A stretch of 9,824 nt of DNA from Lachnospiraceae bacterium UBA4381 (GCA_002391105.1 DGRT01000005.1:12935-22758); one strand, 5' to 3'; numbered from the stretch's first letter, positions 1 through 7,057 are shown. Numbers and translations: made by a program. The notes: generated by a model from the sequence alone, not told the origin.

Positions 1-30
1 AAGGGGACAGGCACCTTGTCACAAGGCATA
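1..30. repeat. Possible REP-like palindrome at the window edge
   Basis: The first 30 bases hold GGGGACAGGCACCTTGTC (4-21), whose GACAGG and CCTTGTC arms can pair with one bulged base, and an overlapping CCTTGTCACAAGG palindrome. It resembles the GGGGAC...GTC-style repeats often spread by RAYT/IS200-like transposases. Only the edge is visible, no second copy lies in the window, and no transposase is seen, so the call is tentative. Confidence 0.3.
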
Positions 31-41
31 TTTTTACCAAT

Positions 42-69
42 AAAAAACGGGTGATACAAGTACCACCCG
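42..69 (-). terminator. Intrinsic terminator after ispH-rpsA
   Basis: On the minus strand CGGGTGGTAC and GTATCACCCG form a 10-bp stem (one G-U pair) starting 18 bases after the fusion's stop codon, followed immediately by TTTTTTA. Stem at plus 48-69, T-run at 42-47. This is a textbook Rho-independent terminator and marks the end of the cmk-ispH-rpsA transcript. Confidence 0.9.
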
Positions 70-86
70 CATAATATTATAATTAA

Positions 87-2213
87 TTACTCAGCATCCT
101 CTGCAGGTGCTTCCTCTGTTTCTGTAACTTCCTCAGCAGGTGCTTCCTCTGCAGCAGGTGTCTCCTCAGCCGGAGCTTCCTCTGTAGCTACTGCAGCAGC
201 AAGAGCCTCATCAACAGGAATAGACTCTGCAATGTCTTCAGAATCAACAGCATTTGCTGCTTCCTCATCAACCTCTTCTGCCTCATCTTCCTTCTTAGGC
301 TCCTCTGGAAGAAGCGCCTTCATAGAAAGACTGATCTTCTTTTCGTCAACCTTAAGATCTACGACCTTAGCCTCGATCTCCTGTCCGCTCTTCAGAACAT
401 CTGAAGGCTTTTCGATTCTGTCTCTGGAAATCATTGAAACATGAAGAAGTGCATCAATACCCGGCTCAAGTACAACGAACGCACCGAAGTCAGCCATACG
501 AGCAACCTTACCCTTAACAACAGTACCGATAGCATACTTCTCTTCAACACCAAGCCATGGATTCTCATCCGGGAACTTGCGTGAAAGAGCAATCTTATCA
601 TTCTCTTCATCAATATCCTTGATAAAGCATCTTACTTCATCACCAACCTTGAAAATCTTTGAAGGATTCTCAACTCTGCCCCAGGACATCTCTGAGATAT
701 GAAGAAGACCATCAATGCCACCAAGATCTATAAATACACCAAATGGTGTAATATTCTTAACCTTACCAACGATAACATCACCGATTCTGTTGTTAGCATA
801 GAACTCTGCAGCCTTGGCAGCCTTTCTCTCCTGAACAACCTTCTTTCTGTTACCGATGATTCTCTTCTGCTTCTGAGTTGTATCAAACTCTGTAATGTAG
901 AACTCAACATCCTGACCAATATACTTATCAAGATCCTTAACGAATGTATCATCAACAAGGCTTGCAGGAATAAATACTCTGCACTCGCTTACATTAACGA
1001 TAAGTCCGTTCTTAGCTCCAACAACCTTACCTGTAAGAATCTCTCCATTCTTGAATGCATTCTCTACAGTCTCATAAGCCTTCTCAAGAGCAACTCTCTT
1101 ATGGGAAAGAAGAACTGTTCCTTCACCATCGTTAGTCTTAAGAACCTTTACCTTAATATCATCGCCTTCCTTAACTACAGTAGTAAGATCAACGATTTCA
1201 TTAGAATACTCGCTAGCCTTAAGGATTCCATCGGACTTGTAATGAATATCAACTACAAGCTCATCCTCCTTTACAGATACTACCTTTCCATCAATTACCT
1301 GTCCCGGTCTAATAGACACAGGCTTCTGCTCCTCAAGCATTTCTTCAAATGTTTGTTCTGACATACTGTTTTGAACCTCCTTAATTATATAATTCGGGGT
1401 AGATGCCCCTGCTGTAATACCTACCCTACCGTCGAATTTAAAAGCGGATTCAAAAGCAGTTAAATCCAAGTTAACGAGTGTCTGTATATAGTAAGTATTG
1501 TTACATTGCTGTTTGCAAATCTCATATAGCTTCTGAGTATTAGAGCTATTCCTGCCGCCGATAACTATCATAGCGTCAACTGTCTTAGCTAGCTCTTCAG
1601 CCTCCTTCTGACGTTCTTCGGTAGCATTGCATATAGTTTTGCAAACATACACATTATAATATTTATCTTGTAAAATGGCAACAAGTTCTTGAAATTTTTT
1701 TAAACTAAATGTGGTTTGCGCAACAACAGTTATCTTCCTTTCTGTCATATCAGGCAGAGAATCAATATCCTCTTCATTACTAACAACATAGTAGTCGCCA
1801 TTTATCCAGCCTATAGTCCCCTCTACTTCTGCATGTCCGGGGTTTCCTATGATTATTATCACATCTCCTTCAGCGGATTTCTCCGATACAATCTTATGGA
1901 TATTTGAAACAAACGGGCAGGTGGCATCAACTACATTAATACCAAGCGCCTTTGCCTCTTCAAATATTTCCTTACTGACACCATGAGATCTTATAATCAG
2001 TCTGCTTCCGGGCGCAAGGTCTTTCATCTGGTCTTTCCCTTCTATAACCTGTACGCCAGACTCCGAGAGAGATCTTACAACCTCTTCATTATGGATAATA
2101 GGTCCATAGGTATAAACCCTTCCTGCCCTGTCCTCTGCTTCTTTATACGCCATATCAACTGCTCTTTTGACACCAAAACAGAAACCGGCTGTTTTTGCTA
2201 AAATCACTTCCAT
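87..2213 (-). CDS. ispH-rpsA: IspH-ribosomal protein S1 fusion (HMBPP reductase / 30S S1)
   Basis: This 708-residue fusion joins the last enzyme of the MEP isoprenoid pathway to an S1-type RNA-binding protein. Residues 1-283 are IspH, which reduces HMBPP to IPP and DMAPP with a [4Fe-4S] cluster: cluster ligands Cys12 (GFCFGVKRAV), Cys99 (ATCPFV) and Cys195 (CNATEERQ), substrate-site His41, His127 and Glu129 (GHAEVEGT), and Thr167/Thr168. Four S1 domains follow at about 304-371, 388-457, 477-546 and 563-632, the last two with the clearest FGVFIDLGGIDGLLHISE-type motifs. Residues 633-708 are an acidic Glu/Ala/Pro tail with APAEE-like repeats. AGGA precedes the start ATG, 11 bases after cmk. The fusion itself is known in Clostridia. 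An internal Shine-Dalgarno sequence and a codon-use shift mark the junction; both are reported separately. Confidence 0.96.
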   Translation of the reverse strand: MEVILAKTAGFCFGVKRAVDMAYKEAEDRAGRVYTYGPIIHNEEVVRSLSESGVQVIEGKDQMKDLAPGSRLIIRSHGVSKEIFEEAKALGINVVDATCPFVSNIHKIVSEKSAEGDVIIIIGNPGHAEVEGTIGWINGDYYVVSNEEDIDSLPDMTERKITVVAQTTFSLKKFQELVAILQDKYYNVYVCKTICNATEERQKEAEELAKTVDAMIVIGGRNSSNTQKLYEICKQQCNNTYYIQTLVNLDLTAFESAFKFDGRVGITAGASTPNYIIKEVQNSMSEQTFEEMLEEQKPVSIRPGQVIDGKVVSVKEDELVVDIHYKSDGILKASEYSNEIVDLTTVVKEGDDIKVKVLKTNDGEGTVLLSHKRVALEKAYETVENAFKNGEILTGKVVGAKNGLIVNVSECRVFIPASLVDDTFVKDLDKYIGQDVEFYITEFDTTQKQKRIIGNRKKVVQERKAAKAAEFYANNRIGDVIVGKVKNITPFGVFIDLGGIDGLLHISEMSWGRVENPSKIFKVGDEVRCFIKDIDEENDKIALSRKFPDENPWLGVEEKYAIGTVVKGKVARMADFGAFVVLEPGIDALLHVSMISRDRIEKPSDVLKSGQEIEAKVVDLKVDEKKISLSMKALLPEEPKKEDEAEEVDEEAANAVDSEDIAESIPVDEALAAAVATEEAPAEETPAAEEAPAEEVTETEEAPAEDAE
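103..184. repeat. Imperfect coding repeats in the acidic S1 tail
   Basis: GCAGGTGCTTCCTCTG occurs exactly at 103-118 and 136-151, with related versions at about 154-170 and 169-184. On the coding strand these encode the EEAPAEE-like units of the C-terminal tail (about residues 677-705). They are in-frame, low-complexity repeats that probably vary in number between strains. A disordered acidic tail is common on S1 proteins of Firmicutes and Actinobacteria. Confidence 0.7.
1364..1382 (-). promoter_or_regulatory. Internal Shine-Dalgarno sequence and ATG at the IspH/S1 junction
   Basis: On the minus strand AAGGAGGT (plus 1375-1382) lies 10 bases before an in-frame ATG (plus 1362-1364), which is Met284 of the fusion. 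Initiation there would yield a 425-residue free S1 beginning MSEQTFEEMLEE, which looks like a natural S1 N-terminus. The site is encoded by Lys-Glu-Val (AAG GAG GTT) at the end of IspH. It is stronger than the AGGA site used for the full-length start. Whether ribosomes initiate here cannot be seen from sequence; the IspH C-terminal helix could also explain the codons. Confidence 0.55.
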
Positions 2214-2224
2214 TTATGTCGTCC

Positions 2225-2887
2225 TTAGTTCTGAGCTTTCTTTGCAAGTTCAACTATCTTATCAACAACCTCTTCGATAGACATATCAGAGGAATCTATA
2301 AGGACAGCATCCTCAGCCTGTTTAAGCGGAGAAAGCTCACGATTCATATCCTGATAATCCCTTGTTTCTATTCCCTTTTTGATTGTTTCAAGATCAGGCT
2401 CTTCGCCATGAAGGATCAGCTCATCATATCTTCTCTTTGCTCTGACATCTACAGAGGCGGTGAGATATATCTTCAGCTCAGCATCAGGAAGGATATTGGT
2501 TCCGATATCACGACCATCCATAATGACATCATTTTCTTTAGCAATATTTCTCTGAAGATCAAGAAGCTTCTCCCTTACAGGAGCAAGTGCAGATGTAGTC
2601 GAAGCCATATTTCCAACCTTCTCACTTCTGATCTCGGTTGAAACATCCTGAAGATCAACAAAAACATGCTGAACACCAAGCTCATATATAATATTTATAT
2701 GCACATTTTTGAGTGCATTTCTAAGCTCTTCTTCATTATCCACATTAGTATGGGAATCCAGCAGATATAGTGCAAGTGCTCTATACATAGCTCCCGTATC
2801 AACATAGATAAAGCCAAGCTCCTTAGCAGCCAGTCTGGCTATAGTGCTTTTTCCTGCTCCGGCAGGTCCATCAATTGCTATATTCAT
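2225..2887 (-). CDS. cmk: Cytidylate kinase
   Basis: This 220-residue cytoplasmic enzyme phosphorylates CMP and dCMP with ATP, recycling nucleotides from RNA and lipid metabolism. Visible motifs are the P-loop GPAGAGKST (7-15), DTGAMYRA (30-37) at the nucleoside-binding site, STEIRSEKVG (83-92), DGRDIGT (124-130) and the C-terminal RDYQDMNRELSPLKQAEDA (166-184) that shapes the lid and CMP pocket. Length matches the bacterial family, and nothing essential appears missing. The start follows GGAGG at six bases. The ispH-rpsA fusion begins only 11 bases after the stop, so the two are almost certainly co-transcribed. Linkage of cmk with rpsA or its homologue is widely seen in bacteria, and linkage with the ispH-rpsA fusion is familiar in Clostridia. 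Confidence 0.96.
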   Translation of the reverse strand: MNIAIDGPAGAGKSTIARLAAKELGFIYVDTGAMYRALALYLLDSHTNVDNEEELRNALKNVHINIIYELGVQHVFVDLQDVSTEIRSEKVGNMASTTSALAPVREKLLDLQRNIAKENDVIMDGRDIGTNILPDAELKIYLTASVDVRAKRRYDELILHGEEPDLETIKKGIETRDYQDMNRELSPLKQAEDAVLIDSSDMSIEEVVDKIVELAKKAQN

Positions 2888-2905
2888 TATATGCCTCCAA
2901 AAACT

Positions 2906-2911
2906 ATTATA
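2906..2911 (-). promoter_or_regulatory. Possible -10 box before cmk
   Basis: In the 69-base gap between the secreted-protein gene and cmk, the minus strand carries TATAAT (plus 2906-2911), 18 bases before the cmk ATG. The leader would be very short, just covering GGAGG. The region 17 bases upstream reads TTATGA, a poor -35 match. The gap also has a weak ATCATA/TATGAT pairing with no T-run, so no terminator for the upstream gene is evident and read-through into cmk is possible. Confidence 0.25.
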
Positions 2912-2956
2912 AACCGCAGATTATTTTATCATAATCCTTAAGTATGATTCAAGTAT

Positions 2957-3916
2957 TTATATTTCACTCCAGCCTACCGGATGGTTTGTATAATAGTCAC
3001 TCGGACTCATGTTCAGATATTCATATCCCTTTGCTTCTGCAAAAAGAGGATCATAATATCTTCCATTCAGCTCCGTCCAGGCGTGACCGGTATCGTGATC
3101 CACGTAAGCCGTACCCACATTCAGCTCTGTAAATAGAAATGCCAGTGCCGCCGCCTCAGAAACGCAGCAGCCTTGTCCGTTCACAAATATATCTCTGGCA
3201 AATTCTGATGCCCAGTAATCAGTATCCATAATGGTATTCAGCTTCCTGTACTGATAATACGGAAACTGAATAACATATTCACAGCATTCAGATATCTGAT
3301 ATGAAGTTGACGCATAAGCCGTCACATAGCTATCGACTATATCATCCGCCATAATCATAGTATCTATCTTGTAATAATCATTTCCATAAGTATATGCTGA
3401 ACCATCTTCGCCAACCCATATACCATTTACATAGCAGTTATACTGAAGCGTCCCGTTTCCTCTGTCGCAATAATAGTAATAATCACCGTCCTTAACCCAG
3501 CCTGTAAGCATATTACCTGCAGGCTTCATATAGTACCAGTCATCACCATCCTCAAGCCATCCCAGATGCATGGAGCAGTCTTCATCAAAATAGTACCATT
3601 TACCTTCATATTCTACCCAGCCAGTAAATGCAGCACCGGATTCTGACATATAGTACCAGCTTCCGTCTATACGGTTCCACCCGGTTACCATGATACCTGA
3701 AGCATCAAAATAGTACCATAAACCATTTATCTCCTTCCAGCCGGTTACATACGAGGTATCATTTAACTGATACCACCATCCGTCAGCGCACCACATCCAC
3801 ATACCATCGGATTCAGAATCAGCATGGATCACATCTGATGAACCGGTGATAAAAAACTGAGAAACAATAATCATCGTTATCAATATAAAACAAATACTCT
3901 TAGATCTGCTAACCAT
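2957..3916 (-). CDS. Secreted protein with cell-wall-binding repeats and a transglutaminase-like domain
   Basis: This 319-residue protein is probably exported and held on the cell wall or a polysaccharide. Residues 1-32 look like a signal peptide: basic MVSRSK, a hydrophobic core, and a plausible cleavage site after HA (31-32). Residues about 40-160 carry five GW-centred repeats with Trp at 60, 80, 100, 120 and 140, an exact 20-residue period of W-YYF/M, acidic/Gly turn and TGW; this is the choline/glucan-binding (CW_binding) repeat style. The C-terminal half resembles the transglutaminase-like/cysteine protease fold: GxCxxxA with Cys251, GHAWTEL with His278, and YYDPLF with Asp289, so the triad appears complete. 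Substrate is unknown; cross-linking, peptide cleavage or structural roles are all possible. GAGGTGG seven bases before the ATG supports the start. Function appears unrelated to the flanking genes. Confidence 0.8.
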   Translation of the reverse strand: MVSRSKSICFILITMIIVSQFFITGSSDVIHADSESDGMWMWCADGWWYQLNDTSYVTGWKEINGLWYYFDASGIMVTGWNRIDGSWYYMSESGAAFTGWVEYEGKWYYFDEDCSMHLGWLEDGDDWYYMKPAGNMLTGWVKDGDYYYYCDRGNGTLQYNCYVNGIWVGEDGSAYTYGNDYYKIDTMIMADDIVDSYVTAYASTSYQISECCEYVIQFPYYQYRKLNTIMDTDYWASEFARDIFVNGQGCCVSEAAALAFLFTELNVGTAYVDHDTGHAWTELNGRYYDPLFAEAKGYEYLNMSPSDYYTNHPVGWSEI

Positions 3917-3932
3917 ATTGTAACCACCTCAC

Positions 3933-3943
3933 ATTATATTATA
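3933..3943 (-). promoter_or_regulatory. Possible overlapping -10 boxes upstream of the secreted wall-binding protein
   Basis: The 167-base gap 3917-4083 is A+T-rich. On the minus strand two overlapping TATAAT boxes (plus positions 3933-3938 and 3938-3943) lie just before GAGGTGG and the ATG at 3916. A further TATAAT is at 4032-4037, which would give a leader of about 105 bases. No convincing TTGACA-like -35 box sits at 16-18 bases from any of them. An imperfect direct repeat, GATGACATT, occurs at 3956-3964 and 4019-4027. Independent transcription is suggested by gap length and these boxes, but not shown. Confidence 0.3.
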
Positions 3944-4083
3944 TAACAGGCAAATGATGACATTTACATTCTATGACTACATATACAAAAAAGACGAAGA
4001 TGATAGAATCCAGGAAACTGATGACATTCATATTATATAATTACACATCCCTAAATACAGATTCTGCTGTTAATATTGATATA

Positions 4084-5400
4084 TTACTCAGCAGCCATAT
4101 ATCCTGTGCTCCAGGCTATCTGCAGATTAAAGCCTCCCGTAAGGGCATCCACATCAATTATTTCACCTGCCACCCTGAGATTCTTCACCTTCTTCAGTTC
4201 CATATTCTGGGGATTGATTTCTTTTACGGATATCCCGCCACCTGTTATAATCGCCTCCTCAAAGCCTCTGAAGGCGATAATCGTCATAGTAAATTCTTTA
4301 AAGCATTTAAGAAGCCTTCTTCTTTCATCAGAAGATATGGCATTTACCTTTTTATCAGGACTGATTCCGCTCATACTTATCACAACCGGAATAAGTGATT
4401 TGGGAAGGAGTTTTCCCAGAGAATTACGCAGTTCCCGGTTATGGAATTCTTCAAAATCACGAAGTATCCTTTTATCCAGCATTTCCTCGTCCATAGCAGG
4501 CTTTAGATCAACTATAAGACTGACCGGTTTTATACTCATATTCTCATTAAAATACACCTTCAGCTCCTCATCCTTCTCACACTGCATTGCTATAAAGGAA
4601 CTAAGGTAAGATGATGCCGAGAGACAAAGCGGTCCGCTTACGCCAAAATGGGTAAAGAGCATTTCGCCCATTTCCTGATACAGCACCTTATCCTTTTTAA
4701 GTCCGGGATAGTCCTTCTTTGCTGCAACGAGCCTAACGGAAACATTTTTCAGAGACAGCCCCATCAGCTCCTTTACAAAGCTTTCCTTTGTAACGAGAGG
4801 TACCAGGGCAGGTCTTGGAGTATTTACAGAGATACCAAGTCTTTCCACCATCCCATATCCGTCCCCGGTGGAACCGGTAAGAGGATAAGATCTTCCACCC
4901 GTTGCAAGAACTATCACATCCGCCATCATTTTACTGTTATCAGCAAGTCTTACGCCTACAGCAGTTTTATCGCCCACAGCATCAGTTTCAGTTAAAATAT
5001 CCTGAACAGAGGTATTGTATATCACTTTTACTTTTTTCTTACTGAGCTGTCTGGTAAATGCACTGATAATATCCGAAGAATGATCACTTACCGGAAATGC
5101 ACGGTTGCCTCTTTCGACCTTAAGCCTTGTACCCCAGGACTCTATATCTTCCATAAGCTGGTCCTGATTATATGAATAGATAGAACTGTATAAAAACTTA
5201 GGGTTGCTGATAACATTTTTGAGAAAGGTTTCTTCATCCGTGGCATTTGTGACATTGCACCTTCCCTTGCCGGTTATAAAAACCTTTTTTCCGCATTTCT
5301 CATTTTTTTCTATTATTGTCACATCATATCTGTCCGCCGCCTTGACCGCAGTCATCATACCTGCAGCTCCGGCACCTATAATGATCATTTTCTTCTTCAT
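4084..5400 (-). CDS. BaiN/HI0933-family FAD-dependent flavoprotein
   Basis: This 438-residue predicted cytoplasmic flavoprotein belongs to the HI0933/YhiN/BaiN family of NAD(P)/FAD-dependent oxidoreductases. Visible features are a dinucleotide-binding GAGAAG (9-14) with acidic Glu31 at the end of the second strand, GKGRCNVTN (44-52) which is diagnostic for the family, ATGGRSYPLTGSTGDGYGM (166-184), FTHFGVSGP (249-257), and a C-terminal FAD-contacting region from ITGGGI (385-390) through AGEIIDVDALTGGFNLQIAW (421-440 at most). Length is typical. The start at 5400 is supported by AGGTGG six bases upstream and by the family N-terminus. One member, BaiN, has been linked to bile-acid dehydroxylation, but most have no assigned substrate, so none is claimed here. 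Members of this family often lie near cmk in Clostridia; here a secreted protein gene intervenes. Confidence 0.9.
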   Translation of the reverse strand: MKKKMIIIGAGAAGMMTAVKAADRYDVTIIEKNEKCGKKVFITGKGRCNVTNATDEETFLKNVISNPKFLYSSIYSYNQDQLMEDIESWGTRLKVERGNRAFPVSDHSSDIISAFTRQLSKKKVKVIYNTSVQDILTETDAVGDKTAVGVRLADNSKMMADVIVLATGGRSYPLTGSTGDGYGMVERLGISVNTPRPALVPLVTKESFVKELMGLSLKNVSVRLVAAKKDYPGLKKDKVLYQEMGEMLFTHFGVSGPLCLSASSYLSSFIAMQCEKDEELKVYFNENMSIKPVSLIVDLKPAMDEEMLDKRILRDFEEFHNRELRNSLGKLLPKSLIPVVISMSGISPDKKVNAISSDERRRLLKCFKEFTMTIIAFRGFEEAIITGGGISVKEINPQNMELKKVKNLRVAGEIIDVDALTGGFNLQIAWSTGYMAAE

Positions 5401-5415
5401 TTTTCCACCTACAAG

Positions 5416-5458
5416 AAAGGACAGCCAGACTAATAAACATAGTACGAAGCTGTCCTTT
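5416..5458 (-). terminator. 10-bp inverted repeat between oadA and the flavoprotein gene, possible terminator
   Basis: AAAGGACAGC (5416-5425) and GCTGTCCTTT (5449-5458) form a perfect 10-bp stem around a 23-base loop in the 80-base gap after oadA. Read on the minus strand, the stem is followed only by CTTGT, a poor U-tract. Read on the plus strand it is followed by TTATT after the T-run of the arm, a better terminator shape, but no plus-strand gene is visible. The proximal arm ends about 15 bases before the flavoprotein ATG, next to its AGGTGG ribosome binding site. It may weakly end the decarboxylase transcript, act both ways, or modulate translation of the next gene. Confidence 0.4.
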
Positions 5459-5480
5459 TTATTACTATAATATAAATCAA

Positions 5481-6887
5481 TTATGCAGGATATGTCTTAT
5501 TAGTTGTATCTGCCTTAGACATATCTACGCCTGTTGCCTGAGCCTCCCTGTACTTGAAAAACTCTGTAGCAACCTGTGGGAAAAGTGCATATGAAAGCAC
5601 ATCTTCATCCTGCTGAATATACTGAGCTATCTCACTTCTAAGCTTATCAAGCTCAGGTTCAATATCATCAGCAGGTCTGTGTGTAATAGGAACTGTATCT
5701 CCTATAGCCTTCTTCTGAACTTCAGGATTGAATGGCTTAATAGTCTGACCATATTTTCCTGCAAGAAGATCCTTGGATTCCTTGGTTATCATCTTGTATC
5801 TCTCGCCCATCAGTACATTCAGTACAGCCTGAGTACCAACGATCTGTGATGAAGGTGTAACAAGTGGTGGTTCACCAAAATCCTTACGAACTCTGGGAAC
5901 TTCCTCAAGAACCTCCTGAAGCTTGTCATCCTGCTTAGCTTCCTTGAGCTGGGAAACAAGATTTGAAAGCATTCCTCCCGGTACCTGATACAGAAGTGTC
6001 TTGATATTAACACCAAGTATCTTTGTACTCATAAGACCACTCTCCAGACATTCCTCTCTGTAAGGTCTGAAGTATTCTGCTATTTCAGCAAGAAGTCCCT
6101 GATCAAGACCTGTATCTCTGTCTGTACCCTTGAAGGTCTCAACCATAACCTCTGTTGCAGGCTGTGATGTACCAAGAGCAAACGGAGAAATAGCTGTATC
6201 TATTACATCCACTCCGGCTTCAGCAGCCTTAAGATAAGTCATGGAAGCAACACCTGAAGTGTAATGTGTATGAAGCTGAATAGGAAGACTTGAACCTTCC
6301 TTGAGAGCCTTAACAAGTTTTTCTGCCTCATATGGTACAAGAAGACCTGACATATCCTTGATACAGATAGAATCTGCACCCATCTCTTCTATACGTCTTG
6401 CTGTATCCTTCCAGTAATCAAGAGTATAAGCATCTCCGAGTGTATAGGAAAGAGCTATCTGAGCATGACCGCCCTCCTTGTTGGTAGCCTTTACAGCCGT
6501 CTCCAGATTACGAAGATCATTCAGACAGTCAAATATACGAATGATATCTATACCATTTGCTATTGATTTCTGTACAAAGTATTCTACAACATCATCAGCA
6601 TAAGGTCTGTATCCAAGGATATTCTGACCTCTGAAAAGCATCTGAAGTTTAGTATTCTTGAAGCCATCCTTCAGCTTGCGAAGTCTGTCCCAGGGATCTT
6701 CCTTCAGGAATCTGAGGCAGGCATCAAATGTAGCACCACCCCAACACTCAACAGAATGATATCCAACCTTATCCATCTTATCTATGATTGGAAGCATTTC
6801 TTCAGTTGGCATACGAGTTGCAATAAGTGACTGATGTGCGTCACGAAGCACGGTTTCAGTTATGCCAAGCTTCTTTATTTCTGACAT
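5481..6887 (-). CDS. oadA: Oxaloacetate decarboxylase alpha-type carboxyltransferase (pyruvate carboxylase subunit B-like), no biotin domain
   Basis: This 468-residue cytoplasmic enzyme transfers a carboxyl group between oxaloacetate/pyruvate and carboxybiotin. The N-terminal TIM-barrel of the HMG-CoA lyase-like family shows TVLRDAHQSL (12-21) with metal-ligand Asp16, ECWGGATFD (47-55), RGQN (86-89), CIKDMSG (175-181) with the conserved active-site Lys177, and QLHTHYTSG (204-212) with metal ligands His206 and His208. QVPGGMLSNL (301-310) belongs to the conserved C-terminal carboxyltransferase region. Family members with a fused biotin domain run to about 590-600 residues; this one stops earlier and must use the separate carrier upstream. 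Start: AAAGGA about eight bases before the ATG. It is the last gene of the decarboxylase cluster, separated from oadB by the duplicated hairpin repeat. The same fold acts in pyruvate carboxylase subunit B and transcarboxylase 5S, so reaction direction is inferred. Confidence 0.9.
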   Translation of the reverse strand: MSEIKKLGITETVLRDAHQSLIATRMPTEEMLPIIDKMDKVGYHSVECWGGATFDACLRFLKEDPWDRLRKLKDGFKNTKLQMLFRGQNILGYRPYADDVVEYFVQKSIANGIDIIRIFDCLNDLRNLETAVKATNKEGGHAQIALSYTLGDAYTLDYWKDTARRIEEMGADSICIKDMSGLLVPYEAEKLVKALKEGSSLPIQLHTHYTSGVASMTYLKAAEAGVDVIDTAISPFALGTSQPATEVMVETFKGTDRDTGLDQGLLAEIAEYFRPYREECLESGLMSTKILGVNIKTLLYQVPGGMLSNLVSQLKEAKQDDKLQEVLEEVPRVRKDFGEPPLVTPSSQIVGTQAVLNVLMGERYKMITKESKDLLAGKYGQTIKPFNPEVQKKAIGDTVPITHRPADDIEPELDKLRSEIAQYIQQDEDVLSYALFPQVATEFFKYREAQATGVDMSKADTTNKTYPA

Positions 6888-6904
6888 GGTATTGTTTCCT
6901 TTCT

Positions 6905-7055
6905 AAATATACTTTAATAATTATGATGTTTTTGAAGTGCAATCGCCAAATACTTTTGCCCCGCAAATTCTTATTTGGCTTTATGAAGAAATATACTTTT
7001 GAAGTGCAATCGCCAAATCCGTTTGCTTTGCAAACTCTTATTTGGCACTTCAAAG
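6905..7055. repeat. Two copies of a hairpin-forming repeat between oadB and oadA
   Basis: Most of the 170-base gap between oadB and oadA is a duplicated palindromic unit. Both copies contain the identical 18-mer GAAGTGCAATCGCCAAAT (6934-6951 and 7001-7018), an inner arm pair TTTGC/GCAAA around a three-base loop (CCC or TTT), then CTT and ATTTGG. In copy 2 the outer arms continue: GAAGTG and CCAAAT pair with ATTTGGCACTTC (7040-7051), leaving a six-base bulge, and the inner stem is six pairs (GTTTGC/GCAAAC). Copy 1 has lost the outer CACTTC arm. AAATATACTTT precedes each copy (6905-6915 and 6989-6999), with about 17 extra bases in copy 1. No T-run follows either hairpin on the coding strand, so these are not classical terminators. 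A REP-like intercistronic element affecting message stability or termination is possible. Confidence 0.75.
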
Positions 7056-7057
7056 TC

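Noticed and set aside
699..1361. A 220-codon open frame on the plus strand opposite the S1 domains
   Set aside because: It mirrors the strongly supported IspH-S1 frame; its translation is Leu/Ser/Asn-rich without any family motif, and no ribosome binding site stands out.
87..2213. Treating the IspH-S1 join as a sequencing error or frameshift artefact
   Set aside because: The frame is open throughout, both halves are complete, and the same fusion is established in Clostridia.
2195..2641. A 148-codon plus-strand open frame opposite cmk
   Set aside because: It lies wholly over the well-motifed cmk gene and the start of ispH; the translation has no recognisable domain and looks like an antisense shadow.
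2912..2956. Hairpin ATCATA/TATGAT after the secreted-protein gene as a terminator
   Set aside because: Six weak A/T-rich pairs and no T-run following on the coding strand.
4076..4609. A 177-codon plus-strand open frame opposite the flavoprotein
   Set aside because: The minus-strand flavoprotein carries diagnostic motifs across this interval; the plus frame is a hydrophobic shadow with no supporting signals.
6905..6950. Possible promoter for oadA: TTGCAC inside the repeat followed 17 bases later by TATTAA on the minus strand
   Set aside because: Only three of six and four of six consensus bases match, and the -35-like part is a repeat base run. Too weak to annotate.
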